Origin: UBA1268 sp002694955
GTDB taxonomy: Bacteria; Planctomycetota; Planctomycetia; Pirellulales; UBA1268
Reading direction: 5' to 3'
DNA: 64,000 nucleotides
Assembly: GCA_028066355.1 (NCBI GenBank)
Contig: JALCBP010000006.1
Span: 11,905 to 75,904 of the forward strand
Shown piece after piece: positions 39,526 to 48,374 of this stretch (positions are counted from its first letter, which is position 1; the number at the start of each line of letters is the position of its first letter). Position numbers and translations under genes: made by a program. The notes below the pieces were generated by a model. It searched no databases. It saw only the letters and a list, made by a program, of their open reading frames with translations, and was not told the origin of the DNA.

Positions 39526-40999
39526 GCTTTGCCGTCGATCGCACCGGTCGCGAACGAGTATCAATTGTCCCTCGGCCCCTGTGTGGGCCGAGGGTACTTA
39601 CCTTCTCTAAACGACCCTCGTCAACAAAACCTGCAAGATCGGCATGAAAACCGGGCTGTCGTAATTTCTCAACCGCCTTGGCTTCAATCTGCCGTACGCG
39701 TTCTCGTGTGACACCAAAAATTGTGCCAACCTCTTCAAGCGTATAAGAACACCCATCGGCGAGACCAAACCGCAGACGTAGAATCTCACGTTCGCGATAG
39801 GAGAGTGCATTGAGGACTTTCCCCACTGAAGTTCGTAACGCGTGCTGATTCATGGCGCGAAGCGGGTCATCTTGATGACTATCACAAACAAAGTCACCAG
39901 TTGCGTTTTCCTCGCTCTCACCCAAAGGCTGATCAAGGGAAACCAGCCGATGAGCCATACGTTCGATACAACACACATCCTCAAGGGGCATCCCGGAACA
40001 ATCAGCCAGTTCTTCAACACTTGGCTCTCGACCATGCTCCTGAAGAAATTCCCGAGAAAGGTTTCGTAATTTCCCCATTGCATCCACCATGTGTACAGGC
40101 ATTCGGATTGTGCGACTCTGATCGGCAATAGCTCTGGTTATAGCCTGACGAATCCACCAGGTCGCGTACGTAGAGAACTTGAAGCCACGAGCATGCTCAA
40201 ATTTATCAACCGCTCTCATCAAGCCCGCATTCCCCTCCTGAATCAGATCTAGAAATGCCAGCCCACGATTGCGATATCTTTTGGCAATCGAAATAACAAG
40301 ACGCAAATTTCCAGCAGCAAGCTGCCGTTTGGCAGTGTCGTATTTCTCTTCATAGGATTTCAATCGCGATAAACGCCGACGAAGGGTTCGCCGGGTCTCA
40401 CCCAAGCCAATGTAGAGGCGGCGACATTCTTGCTGGCTCATATCACCTGCTTTGATTGCCAGATCACGAAGCTGTTTAAGCATCGGATCGAGTCTCTGGA
40501 CCCGTAGCCGCATTTCCTCGACAAGACGAACTGCTTTGCCTCGCTGCCGAACTAATTGTCGCCAAATCTTGCGCCGTTCGGCCAGAGATCTTGTGGTCGA
40601 CGTTGCCTGACGGAACAGTTTGTGATTTTCAGAAATAATTCCACGCAGAGTCTCCAGGTTCGGACGCAGACGTTTTAAAAGCCGTTTTTTTTCATCTGTG
40701 TTCGTGACAGAGACTTCAAGGGTACGATCAAGCCGAACAGTTCCAGCTTCAACACGCTCAAGGAGTTTGACTGCTGACCTGAGTGCGTAATCATTCCCCA
40801 GCAATTCATGTCGATAACGGCGACGCCAAAGCTCGATTTGACGTGCACTCTGCACCTCACCATCACGATTCAGAAGAGGAATGCCGCCCATCTGCAAAAG
40901 GTACAGACGGATGGGATCATCGATTGCCTGATTGGATTGACGGCTATTTCTGCTCTGAGTACTTTTCCGACTTGATGAAATGACAGGAGATGGTGACAT
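39464..40999 (-). CDS. RNA polymerase sigma-70 factor, RpoD/SigA type
   Basis: This 511-residue sigma factor shows region 1.2 (DDPIRLYLLQMGGIPLLN), a non-conserved spacer (about 60-235), region 2 (NLRLVISIAKRYRNRGLAFL, DLIQEGNAGLMRAVDKFE, GFKFSTYATWWIRQAIT), region 3 and region 4 (LRLRFGLADGCSYTLEEVG, GVTRERVRQIEAKAVEKLR). It lacks region 1.1. It ends with about 41 residues after region 4 that I do not recognise and that overlap trxA. It is a primary-type sigma or a close paralogue; planctomycetes carry several. The ATG at 40999 is preferred over upstream in-frame starts because it begins just before the conserved part. Confidence 0.92.
   Translation of the reverse strand: MSPSPVISSSRKSTQSRNSRQSNQAIDDPIRLYLLQMGGIPLLNRDGEVQSARQIELWRRRYRHELLGNDYALRSAVKLLERVEAGTVRLDRTLEVSVTNTDEKKRLLKRLRPNLETLRGIISENHKLFRQATSTTRSLAERRKIWRQLVRQRGKAVRLVEEMRLRVQRLDPMLKQLRDLAIKAGDMSQQECRRLYIGLGETRRTLRRRLSRLKSYEEKYDTAKRQLAAGNLRLVISIAKRYRNRGLAFLDLIQEGNAGLMRAVDKFEHARGFKFSTYATWWIRQAITRAIADQSRTIRMPVHMVDAMGKLRNLSREFLQEHGREPSVEELADCSGMPLEDVCCIERMAHRLVSLDQPLGESEENATGDFVCDSHQDDPLRAMNQHALRTSVGKVLNALSYREREILRLRFGLADGCSYTLEEVGTIFGVTRERVRQIEAKAVEKLRQPGFHADLAGFVDEGRLEKVSTLGPHRGRGTIDTRSRPVRSTAKPMPTLPHRVPVATSPSTGHP
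39569..39594 (+). terminator. Terminator-like hairpin of trxA inside the 3' end of the sigma gene
   Basis: CCCTCGGCCC (39569-39578), loop CTGTGT and GGGCCGAGGG (39585-39594) form a perfect 10-bp GC-rich stem, 44 bases after the trxA stop. Only a weak T-rich run follows (TACTTACCTTCTCT). The bases also encode part of the sigma factor's C-terminal extension on the minus strand. Confidence 0.45.
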
Positions 41000-41325
41000 A
41001 CGAGCTCTTTTCGTAGACGGGAAGTGGAAGCATATGCAGACAACGAACAATCGCTCGTGTCTTTGAAACCGCCTTCCACACCAGTGCATTCGCTATGCCA
41101 AGAAGACGCCTAGAAGCCCGCCGGTACCGTTTTTTCGGCCAAAACGGCGGTTTAAAGGCTCCGCAAAGCCTACGTTGCTGCACTTGTACTGGATGCCGTG
41201 TCGCCTCTTGGCAACATGGCAACAGGTGCCTGTTGCCCGAAAACAGCAAATTTCCCCGAAAACTGCTCTCGATTTCAGGCCTAGGGCACTGGCTATACTG
41301 CGGCTATCCCGGGCGGAGTCCCCTT

Positions 41326-42675
41326 ATGAATTATGTAATAGTTGGTCTCATCGTTGTTCTCTTACTTGCCGGCGCCACTGCGCTCGTGCTTGGACGGCAA
41401 GGTATTAACAGGACAACACTAGTTTTTGCGTGGCTTGTTCTTGTCGCATCGGGCGGCTTTATTTATCTCGCTGGCCGTGTCGGTGAGCGTGAGCGTGTCT
41501 GGCGAGAGAAAATCCGAACAACCACAGAGGAAATCAATACAGCAATCTATGGGAAATTTGCTGGAAAAAAATTTTTCATTGCAGATCTCGCCGGCACTGA
41601 CATCTCAGATGAAACAACCAAACTCCGACGTAAGATTCTTTTACTCGGAGGTACAGTCAGCACTACCAAAACTATCCGCCGCGATGTTGATGTAGTGGTT
41701 GTGGATGACTTGGAAAACATCCCCCCGCGCGCGAAAGAATTAAACATCGAAGCCATTGTCAAGTCGGACATTGACGATGCTCTAGCACGAACTCTTACAG
41801 GCCTCAACACAGCCATCATTCATGAACGACGGGAGCAGACCAAAATAGAAACCTGGCGAAACCGCAACTGGAAAACTTCTGCATTCGCTCCTCCAAAAGT
41901 TGAGCCTGACGTGACCAAACCCGGGCTTTACCGCGTCGCAAATAACGGCACCCTGCAACTTACCTTGTCCGCCAAAGATACAGAAAAGCCGTTAAACGAA
42001 GGCGCTGAGCTTGCGGTCTTCAACTTACAAACGGATGACAAATATGGGTTCCTCGGTGTTTTCAGTGTGAAAGCTGTAAAAGACTTGGGAGAAAACATTC
42101 TTTCTCTTTCTATATCCCCATTAGCAACTCCTGATGCACACGATATTGCTGCATGGAAAGATTGGGGATTGACCTCACGTGCCGCCAAGGATCCCAAAGT
42201 AGCTGTTTACGAAGACCTTCCAACCACCAGCGGGGTTTCCGTCGATGCCCTGACGGCACTGTTTGGCACCGAAGTGGAGACTGCAAATAATGGCTCTATC
42301 ACATCCGGTGGAATTGAGGGAATGAGGCGCGACCTATTTGAAGAGCTATCTGCAATCGACGTCATGATCGATTCAATCAGTCTGGCAAAGTCGGCTACTG
42401 AACGAGAGCGTGACCGAAAAAAACAAACTGCAAGTGATTTGGAAAAAGATCGTGACGCATGGGTAGAGGATCAGCAGTTCGCGCAGGCTGCTCTCGAAAG
42501 GCTCAATGTGAGAAATAGCCGCTTACAGAAAACGATTCGTGATACCAGAGCCAGCATTTTCGATTTGCGAAAAGAGCTAGCGGAACTTAACGGACGACTC
42601 ATGGCGGAGGGAAACCGGAAACAGCAAACAGGGGAAAAAAGTGCTGCCGACAGCGGAGCAACTGCTCTTCGCTAG
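41326..42675 (+). CDS. Membrane protein with C-terminal coiled coil, unknown function
   Basis: This 449-residue protein starts with two hydrophobic segments (VIVGLIVVLLLAGATALVLG and TLVFAWLVLVASGGFIYLAG), so it is an inner-membrane protein. The middle part is a globular domain with LNEGAELAVFNLQTDDKYGF and KVAVYEDLPTTSGVS. The last 100 residues form a strong coiled coil (ATERERDRKKQTASDLEKD and following). The ATG at 41326 is preferred over upstream in-frame codons because GGAG lies seven bases before it and the first helix begins directly afterwards. The layout resembles planctomycete proteins of unknown function. It is divergent from the sigma-factor gene. Confidence 0.75.
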   Translation: MNYVIVGLIVVLLLAGATALVLGRQGINRTTLVFAWLVLVASGGFIYLAGRVGERERVWREKIRTTTEEINTAIYGKFAGKKFFIADLAGTDISDETTKLRRKILLLGGTVSTTKTIRRDVDVVVVDDLENIPPRAKELNIEAIVKSDIDDALARTLTGLNTAIIHERREQTKIETWRNRNWKTSAFAPPKVEPDVTKPGLYRVANNGTLQLTLSAKDTEKPLNEGAELAVFNLQTDDKYGFLGVFSVKAVKDLGENILSLSISPLATPDAHDIAAWKDWGLTSRAAKDPKVAVYEDLPTTSGVSVDALTALFGTEVETANNGSITSGGIEGMRRDLFEELSAIDVMIDSISLAKSATERERDRKKQTASDLEKDRDAWVEDQQFAQAALERLNVRNSRLQKTIRDTRASIFDLRKELAELNGRLMAEGNRKQQTGEKSAADSGATALR

Positions 42676-42755
42676 CAGCCAATTTTCTCCTCGAATTTTC
42701 AGTCACTCCAAATAGCTATCAAAACCGACTGCGAGCCCCCAAACCTCTGCTTTCT

Positions 42756-42785
42756 TTGACTGTTTTGCTATTTTCTGGCTATCCA
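42756..42785 (+). promoter_or_regulatory. Candidate promoter of the btaA-btaB unit
   Basis: TTGACT (42756-42761), an 18-base spacer and TATCCA (42780-42785) lie about 110 bases upstream of the btaA start. The -35 is strong and the -10 weak. Confidence 0.35.
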
Positions 42786-42892
42786 TCGACGAAGGCTATG
42801 CATCTCCGTTACACTTTCGCTGAGGGTTTACGGCCTTGCCTAACGGCCGGAGACATACCATTGTTATTTTTTTGCAGGGAAAATATCCGCTG

Positions 42893-44167
42893 ATGACGAC
42901 CGTTACCGATGGCCCCAAAACGGAAGCCAATTTAAAGAAGGCCGTTCACCACCATCGCCTTGCAAGCAAGAGAGGCCTTCTTGAGCGGTTGTTCACACTT
43001 TGGTTTCGCGGATTCGTCTACAACCAGATTTGGGAAGACCCACGGGTGGACGCCGAGGCACTATCAATCGGTCCGCAGTCAAACTTACTGACGATTTCGA
43101 GTGGTGGTTGTAACGTATTAAATTATCTCGTGCATAAACCAAAGAAAATCGTTGCTGTCGACCTCAATTCCAATCACATGTGTCTTACGCGACTTAAACT
43201 CGCGGCTGTCAAATATCTTCCTGATTATGAAACATTTTATAATTTCTTTGGATTTGGACAACATAGAGACAACATCGCTTCGTATCGAAAGTACATCCGG
43301 GATAATCTCGATCCTGCGACTCGGTCTTTCTGGGAATCGAGTGATTGGCCCGGAAAAAAAATCGGTCCTAAACGTATAAGTTATTTCAAGCGTGGACTCT
43401 ACAACCAAGCAAAGCTTGGCCAATTCTTTCGCGTTATCCACGGACTCGCGCGTCGGATGGGAAAGGACCCAAACAAACTTCTAGAAGCTCGCTCAATAGC
43501 TGAGCAGGAGCAAATTTTTGATGAGTATTTCGGTCCCCTATTCAATAATCGACTTGTACGATGGATGGGCCGGCAGCCTGTAGCGGTTTACAGTCTTGGT
43601 ATCCCGCCAAGTCAGCACGCTGCAATGCTTGAGGAGTCTGGCGGCAACGGCCAAAAACTCTTTGACACATACAAGGAACGAATCCGTCGCCTTGCATGCG
43701 GTTTTCCTCTTGATGACAACTACTTCACCTGGCAGGCATTTGGACGCCGGTATGATCATGAAAACAGGAAGGCCTTGCCGGATTATCTGAAAAGAGAAAA
43801 CTACGACACCATTCGTGAGATGGTTGAACGTGTTGAGACCCACGTTGCATCCCTCGGCGACTACCTCGGAACTGCCGAACCAAATTCACTGAATGGATTC
43901 ATTCTTCTTGACAGCCAGGATTGGATGCCTCCACATGTTATCGATGAACTCTGGAGTCTGATTGCGAAGGTCGGAGCAGACGACACCCGTGTTATTTTCA
44001 GAACTGCGGGCGAGAAATCCCCTGTAGACGAGGCCTTCTCGCCGGAAACTGCATCTCATTTTCGCTATAAATCAGAAGAATCTCGCCGGCTTCACGAACA
44101 GGATCGCTCAGCGATATACGGCATGTTCCACATCTACAACAAGGTTGCTGCTTCAGAAAATCAATGA
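42893..44167 (+). CDS. btaA: BtaA: S-adenosylmethionine:diacylglycerol 3-amino-3-carboxypropyltransferase (DUF3419)
   Basis: This 424-residue protein matches the DUF3419/BtaA family, recognised by FVYNQIWEDPRVDAEAL, LLTISSGGCNVLNYL and IVAVDLNSNHMCLTRLKLAA. BtaA moves the 3-amino-3-carboxypropyl group of S-adenosylmethionine to diacylglycerol, giving diacylglycerylhomoserine, the first step of betaine lipid synthesis. The adjacent gene encodes the expected methyltransferase partner and overlaps by four bases, a strong contextual argument. I chose the ATG at 42893 because the preceding 19 residues do not fit the family. Such lipids can replace phospholipids when phosphate is low. Confidence 0.88.
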   Translation: MTTVTDGPKTEANLKKAVHHHRLASKRGLLERLFTLWFRGFVYNQIWEDPRVDAEALSIGPQSNLLTISSGGCNVLNYLVHKPKKIVAVDLNSNHMCLTRLKLAAVKYLPDYETFYNFFGFGQHRDNIASYRKYIRDNLDPATRSFWESSDWPGKKIGPKRISYFKRGLYNQAKLGQFFRVIHGLARRMGKDPNKLLEARSIAEQEQIFDEYFGPLFNNRLVRWMGRQPVAVYSLGIPPSQHAAMLEESGGNGQKLFDTYKERIRRLACGFPLDDNYFTWQAFGRRYDHENRKALPDYLKRENYDTIREMVERVETHVASLGDYLGTAEPNSLNGFILLDSQDWMPPHVIDELWSLIAKVGADDTRVIFRTAGEKSPVDEAFSPETASHFRYKSEESRRLHEQDRSAIYGMFHIYNKVAASENQ

Positions 44168-44895
44168 GCGATACTCCAGAATCTTTTCCCTCACCCCAGC
44201 CACCGGTCTCCTCATCAAATAACAAATTGTCCGCCGGGCACGATCAAGCCGTAGCAATGGACAATATGTATCGCTTCACTCGACATATTTATGACCTCAC
44301 TCGACACTATTACCTTCTTGGTCGAGACCAGCTACTCGAAGAGGTCGTAACTGGGCCCGATACAGCGACCCTTGAGGTCGGGTGCGGAACCGCTCGAAAT
44401 TTAATTAAACTCGGAAAACGGACTACAGCCGGTGCACTCTACGGACTCGATGCCTCTCACGAAATGCTTGAAACTGCCTCGCAAAGCATCTCTTCAGCTG
44501 GCTTACCCCAAGGCAACAATCCACCGATCATGCTTCGACAAGGTCTGGCGGAAGAACTAGATGGTGTAAAAATGTTTGGCCGAGATGAGCCGTTTGATAC
44601 CATTTTTTTCTCCTACTGCCTGTCAATGGTGCCAACTTGGCCAGGTGCACTTGAGGCAGCCTTTGCAAATCTCAAAACAGGTGGAGAGCTTCTCATCGTT
44701 GATTTTTGGGATCAGGCAGACCTTCCCTCATTTTTTGCAAAAGGCCTCAAAAAGTGGCTTGCGTGCTTTCATGTCCACTATCGACCTGAACTCCACAAAG
44801 CCATTTCTGCCATGTCAGAACAAAAAGGCTGCACTGTTGCATTCAAATCGATCCACCGACGCTATGCGTATTTGGCAACTGTGAAGAAAAACTGA
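44164..44895 (+). CDS. btaB: BtaB-like S-adenosylmethionine-dependent methyltransferase
   Basis: This 243-residue protein is a class I methyltransferase with the SAM-binding motif TLEVGCGTARNLIKLG and an acidic loop at GLDASHEMLETA. The N-terminal MYRFTRHIYDLTRHYYLLGR is typical of BtaB. BtaB adds three methyl groups to diacylglycerylhomoserine to give the betaine lipid DGTS. The assignment rests on the motif and on the four-base overlap with btaA. The C-terminal part, HVHYRPELHKAISA, could contact the lipid. Confidence 0.88.
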   Translation: MSDTPESFPSPQPPVSSSNNKLSAGHDQAVAMDNMYRFTRHIYDLTRHYYLLGRDQLLEEVVTGPDTATLEVGCGTARNLIKLGKRTTAGALYGLDASHEMLETASQSISSAGLPQGNNPPIMLRQGLAEELDGVKMFGRDEPFDTIFFSYCLSMVPTWPGALEAAFANLKTGGELLIVDFWDQADLPSFFAKGLKKWLACFHVHYRPELHKAISAMSEQKGCTVAFKSIHRRYAYLATVKKN

Positions 44896-44908
44896 ACATA
44901 CTCACCAG

Positions 44909-45700
44909 CTAAAACCCTGGGCCAGGGAATGGGAGAATAAAGTACGCACCGGTAAGTGCAGCGGCTTCTAGGGCCGCACCTCGCAAACTCATCGCTGGTG
45001 CCGGAACGGTCCACGGAGCACAATCGCCAGGCCGGTAATAGCCAAGAGGATACATGCACTCCCAAGGCAATTCGACTCCCATTTTGTATGGAAGAAATGC
45101 CGCCGATGTAAAAAAGTGACCTGCCGACAAGAACGGGTCTGCCACTGGATGAACCGAATGGCCATACCGTTCAAAGTTCCACTGTTCAAAATAGAGCGGT
45201 TTATGACAGTATCCAGCGGCTTTCCAGGTCATTGTTGTGCTTGTAAACTGGCGAGCTTTCCAATCTTCCCCCTCAAGCCGGCATTCACACGGAAAGTCAT
45301 TTCCAGCTACACCTGTAACATGGATATCCAGATTAATTGAAGCCAGCGTATCAGCACGCAGTTTGTCAAGTTCTTCCCGGCAATCATCAGCAGTATTTAG
45401 ACAATTACTGGGAACCTCAGAAGAAGCGAGTCGGATATCTTTTTGAAGCAAAGGTGAGCTACTCTCGTCTGTTCTCTCTATGGCAGAAACAGTGGTTTCG
45501 TAAGACTTTTTACTGGAATTCATCACAGCGTGCTGAACAACGTACTTCGAGCTAGGTGAAAAATCCTGCCAGCCACCTGCCATTGCTACACTCCAACACA
45601 AAGCACTCGCCATAAATGCCGTCACTGTTAACGCCCACCAGAGAGCTGGCCGACGTGTTGTCCTAGTCGTCAGAATCCATCGTGTAGTTTGGTGCTTCAT
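44909..45700 (-). CDS. Secreted protein of unknown function with conserved cysteines
   Basis: This 263-residue protein has an N-terminal membrane segment or signal (ALWWALTVTAFMASALCWSV at about 17-36). The mature part holds a Cys-containing region (SNCLNTADDCREELDKL), FPCECRLEGEDWKAR, and a C-terminal segment, YFEQWNFERYGHSVHP, with VELPWECMYPLGYYRPGDC. The Trp, Tyr and Cys pattern suggests a disulfide-stabilised extracytoplasmic domain. The ATG at 45700 is inside the end of the guaB gene (overlap 38 bases); an earlier in-frame start would overlap much more. I believe this type is recurrent in planctomycetes, but it has no known function. Confidence 0.7.
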   Translation of the reverse strand: MKHQTTRWILTTRTTRRPALWWALTVTAFMASALCWSVAMAGGWQDFSPSSKYVVQHAVMNSSKKSYETTVSAIERTDESSSPLLQKDIRLASSEVPSNCLNTADDCREELDKLRADTLASINLDIHVTGVAGNDFPCECRLEGEDWKARQFTSTTMTWKAAGYCHKPLYFEQWNFERYGHSVHPVADPFLSAGHFFTSAAFLPYKMGVELPWECMYPLGYYRPGDCAPWTVPAPAMSLRGAALEAAALTGAYFILPFPGPGF

Positions 45701-47132
45701 GCGTAATGGCGATGTCATGAGGATGGCTTTCTCGAACAGTAGCGGCAGACACCTGAATAAAACGAGCATCTCGCCGTAAGTCTTCAATTGTTTGCGTTCC
45801 ACAATAGCCCATCCCGGCACGAAGGCCGCCGACAAGCTGGTAAACAAACATGCTCAGAGATCCTTTGAAAGGCACCCGGCCCTCCACACCCTCTGGAACA
45901 AGTTTGTTCGTATTCCGACCATCCTGCTGCTGTCGATATCGCTCACTCGAACCCTGAACCATTGCTCCCAGCGATCCCATTCCGCGGTACGCCTTAAATG
46001 TTCGGCCGTGAAAAAGTACGGTCTCACCTGGGCTTTCCGCGACACCAGCCAGCAAACCACCAATCATTACAGAGTTGGCACCAGCTGCGATCGCCTTCGT
46101 AATATCTCCCGAGTAGCGAATACCTCCATCAGCGATGATTGGAACATCTGTACCGGCTACTTCTTGTGCTGCTTCCCAAACCGCGGAGATCTGCGGGACA
46201 CCAACACCGGAAATAACCCGTGTAGTACAGATCGACCCGGGACCGATCCCAACTTTGATCCCATCTGCATTAGATTTCAAAAGATCACGACAGCCTTCCC
46301 GGGTTGCCACATTGCCCGCGATTACCTGTATTTCCCATTGCTTCTTAATCTCCTGCACCGTCTCCATCACGTTACTCGAGTGACCGTGTGCCGAATCCAC
46401 AACAAGCACGTCCACGCCCTTGGAAATAAGATTTTCAGCTCTTTCGAAATCAAATACGCCAACGGCCGCACCAACTCGCAACCGCCCGTGATTGTCCTTG
46501 CACGCATTCGGAAATCGCTTGAGCATATCGATATCCTTGATGGTAATGAGTCCGGTGAGTACACCCATTTCATCTACCAATAGCAACTTCTCGACTTTAT
46601 TTGCCATGAGGACTTTTTCTGCCTCATCAAGCGTTACCGCGCCAGTTGCCGTTACCAGCCCAGCTTGTGTCATGATTTCCGCGATAGGTGTGTCGCCACT
46701 TTCAAGAAATCGCAAATCACGTTTTGTAATTATTCCAACGAGCTTTTGCCCCTCAGTCGTAATTGGCACACCTGAGATATTTGACTGTGCCATCACTTCA
46801 CGTGCACGCGCTACAGTGGCCGAGGGTGGCAGCGTCACTGGGTCAGCAATAATTCCATTTGCTGTTCTTTTGACCTTATCCACTTCATCTGCCTGACCTT
46901 CAATCGAAAGATTCTTATGGATGACGCCCAGTCCACCTTCTTGGGCCAACGCAATAGCCATAGCACTTTCAGTCACCGTATCCATTGGAGAACTCACAAG
47001 GGGGAGGTTCAACCCAATAGATCGTGTCAGCTGGGTACTGACATCAACTTCTGACGGGACAACGGTTGAAAACCGTGGAATCAACAACACATCGTCAAAA
47101 GTAATCCCAGCTTGAGCGATTTTCCCTTCCAT
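45663..47132 (-). CDS. guaB: Inosine-5'-monophosphate dehydrogenase
   Basis: This 489-residue enzyme oxidises IMP to XMP, the first committed step to guanine nucleotides. It has TFDDVLLIPRFS at the N-terminus, two CBS domains inserted between about 93 and 205 (PVTLPPSATVARAREVM, ATGAVTLDEAEKVLM), and the catalytic Cys in GIGPGSICTTRVISG. MIGGLLAGVAESPGE and YRGMGSLGAM are also conserved. The start has GGAGG eleven bases upstream. The CBS pair lets it sense nucleotides. guaA lies 7 kb away on the other strand. Confidence 0.97.
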   Translation of the reverse strand: MEGKIAQAGITFDDVLLIPRFSTVVPSEVDVSTQLTRSIGLNLPLVSSPMDTVTESAMAIALAQEGGLGVIHKNLSIEGQADEVDKVKRTANGIIADPVTLPPSATVARAREVMAQSNISGVPITTEGQKLVGIITKRDLRFLESGDTPIAEIMTQAGLVTATGAVTLDEAEKVLMANKVEKLLLVDEMGVLTGLITIKDIDMLKRFPNACKDNHGRLRVGAAVGVFDFERAENLISKGVDVLVVDSAHGHSSNVMETVQEIKKQWEIQVIAGNVATREGCRDLLKSNADGIKVGIGPGSICTTRVISGVGVPQISAVWEAAQEVAGTDVPIIADGGIRYSGDITKAIAAGANSVMIGGLLAGVAESPGETVLFHGRTFKAYRGMGSLGAMVQGSSERYRQQQDGRNTNKLVPEGVEGRVPFKGSLSMFVYQLVGGLRAGMGYCGTQTIEDLRRDARFIQVSAATVRESHPHDIAITHEAPNYTMDSDD

Positions 47133-47504
47133 TACGATCTCTTACCTCCGATGAATTTGAATTCTCTCTCTTGTGGAAACGCCCGTACTCATAAACGCCG
47201 CGGACTAGAACAGCTTTAGTCGCTCGAACAGTTGAGTCACTTACGACAGGATTTGCACGATCCTTCCCATTCGCACCTTCGGGAAGTTGGGATTATGCGG
47301 GCAAAACCGAAAAAAAGGCAACGGCAACGTATTAAGCCGCTATTCACAGGGCACTCACGTGTCGTAAACCGGCGTTGATGAAAACCATAACCTAAGTTTG
47401 AGTGGCTTCTGTTTCGTTTCTTTTCCAATCATATACGGCCTGTATGGCTCACGTAATCCTTCTGTATCCCATCGCAAGAATACCAGCCTTAATCGCTATC
47501 CACT
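47133..47504. other. Intergenic region between divergent genes; no feature recognised
   Basis: This 372-base gap separates guaB (minus) from an unknown gene (plus). Apart from the guaB ribosome-binding site I see no clear promoter pair, riboswitch, tRNA or terminator. Open frames in it overlap each other and show no family features. Confidence 0.4.
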
Positions 47505-48176
47505 ATGCAACAAGAACAACATATCTCGAAAAACAAGACACCTGTTGAAGACATCGCAACACCTCTTGCAAGACCTGATCGCACAACTTTTGAAGCACAC
47601 CTAGCAAGAAGACGCTACGGTCATTTTACGCTCACTGAAGCAATACGACCCGCCTGGCAACTCGGTATCGTACCAGAGGCGGGATACCGTCATGACTCGT
47701 ATCATGATCCAGTATCAGGTGAAAATCTACCTGCCATTGTTGCAGCAGTTTCAAGCGAACGGCTCTTTGAGACATTCCTCCAACTGATCGATTTTCTTGG
47801 TGATACCTGTGATGTTGTCCTTGAATCGTCTCACGAACATAAGAGTCATCCAAAAGAATATCGGCGCGAGGGTATCGAACGAATCCTACTTGAAAGCCAA
47901 CTCTGGAATTTTGAAGATCTACTTCTCAACGATGGATGTACGAGTATTGCTGTACTCCATGCTCAGGAACCTTTCGAAGTACAACTCGACGAGCATAAGT
48001 TGCTCATTACGTACGGACCGACCTTGGACGGCTTTGAAACAATACTTTCCGAACAAGGTGTCCGGCAGAAAGATAATCTACGAGTCATTTCACAGGGGGA
48101 CCACATGCATACCTCAACAAGCCGCTATACGTCTCAGTTTGAAGACCTTGTCTCTCACCTGCATGCCGACCTTTAG
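47505..48176 (+). CDS. Conserved-looking cytoplasmic protein of unknown function
   Basis: This 223-residue protein has no signal peptide or membrane segment. It contains FLGDTCDVVLESSHEHKSH, GIERILLESQLWNFEDLLLN and GCTSIAVLHAQEPFEVQLDE, an alternation of helices and strands that suggests a compact alpha/beta domain, with a C-terminal TSQFEDLVSHLHADL. I do not recognise a family. The regular codon pattern over the whole frame argues that it is real. Confidence 0.65.
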   Translation: MQQEQHISKNKTPVEDIATPLARPDRTTFEAHLARRRYGHFTLTEAIRPAWQLGIVPEAGYRHDSYHDPVSGENLPAIVAAVSSERLFETFLQLIDFLGDTCDVVLESSHEHKSHPKEYRREGIERILLESQLWNFEDLLLNDGCTSIAVLHAQEPFEVQLDEHKLLITYGPTLDGFETILSEQGVRQKDNLRVISQGDHMHTSTSRYTSQFEDLVSHLHADL

Positions 48177-48295
48177 GGCTTAGAAGCGTCCGCAACCAAA
48201 ACTACGCAATCAGCGCTTCCTATCACTCACGCGAATTCTGACTCACTTAAAAAGTCGTGGGCCATCGCGAAAATGGCACTTATTTTGTGAAAAAA

Positions 48296-48311
48296 TTGGA
48301 CTTGAGTCCAA
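48296..48311. promoter_or_regulatory. Short palindrome upstream of a secreted protein gene (possible operator)
   Basis: TTGGACT, TG, then AGTCCAA form a perfect 7-bp inverted repeat about 64 bases upstream of the start at 48375. It could bind a dimeric regulator, but chance cannot be excluded. Confidence 0.25.
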
Positions 48312-48374
48312 AGCACCATTCAACGAATCTTACAGATCTTCGTGACAAATTTTCGGTTGCTACTCAGGTGATTC

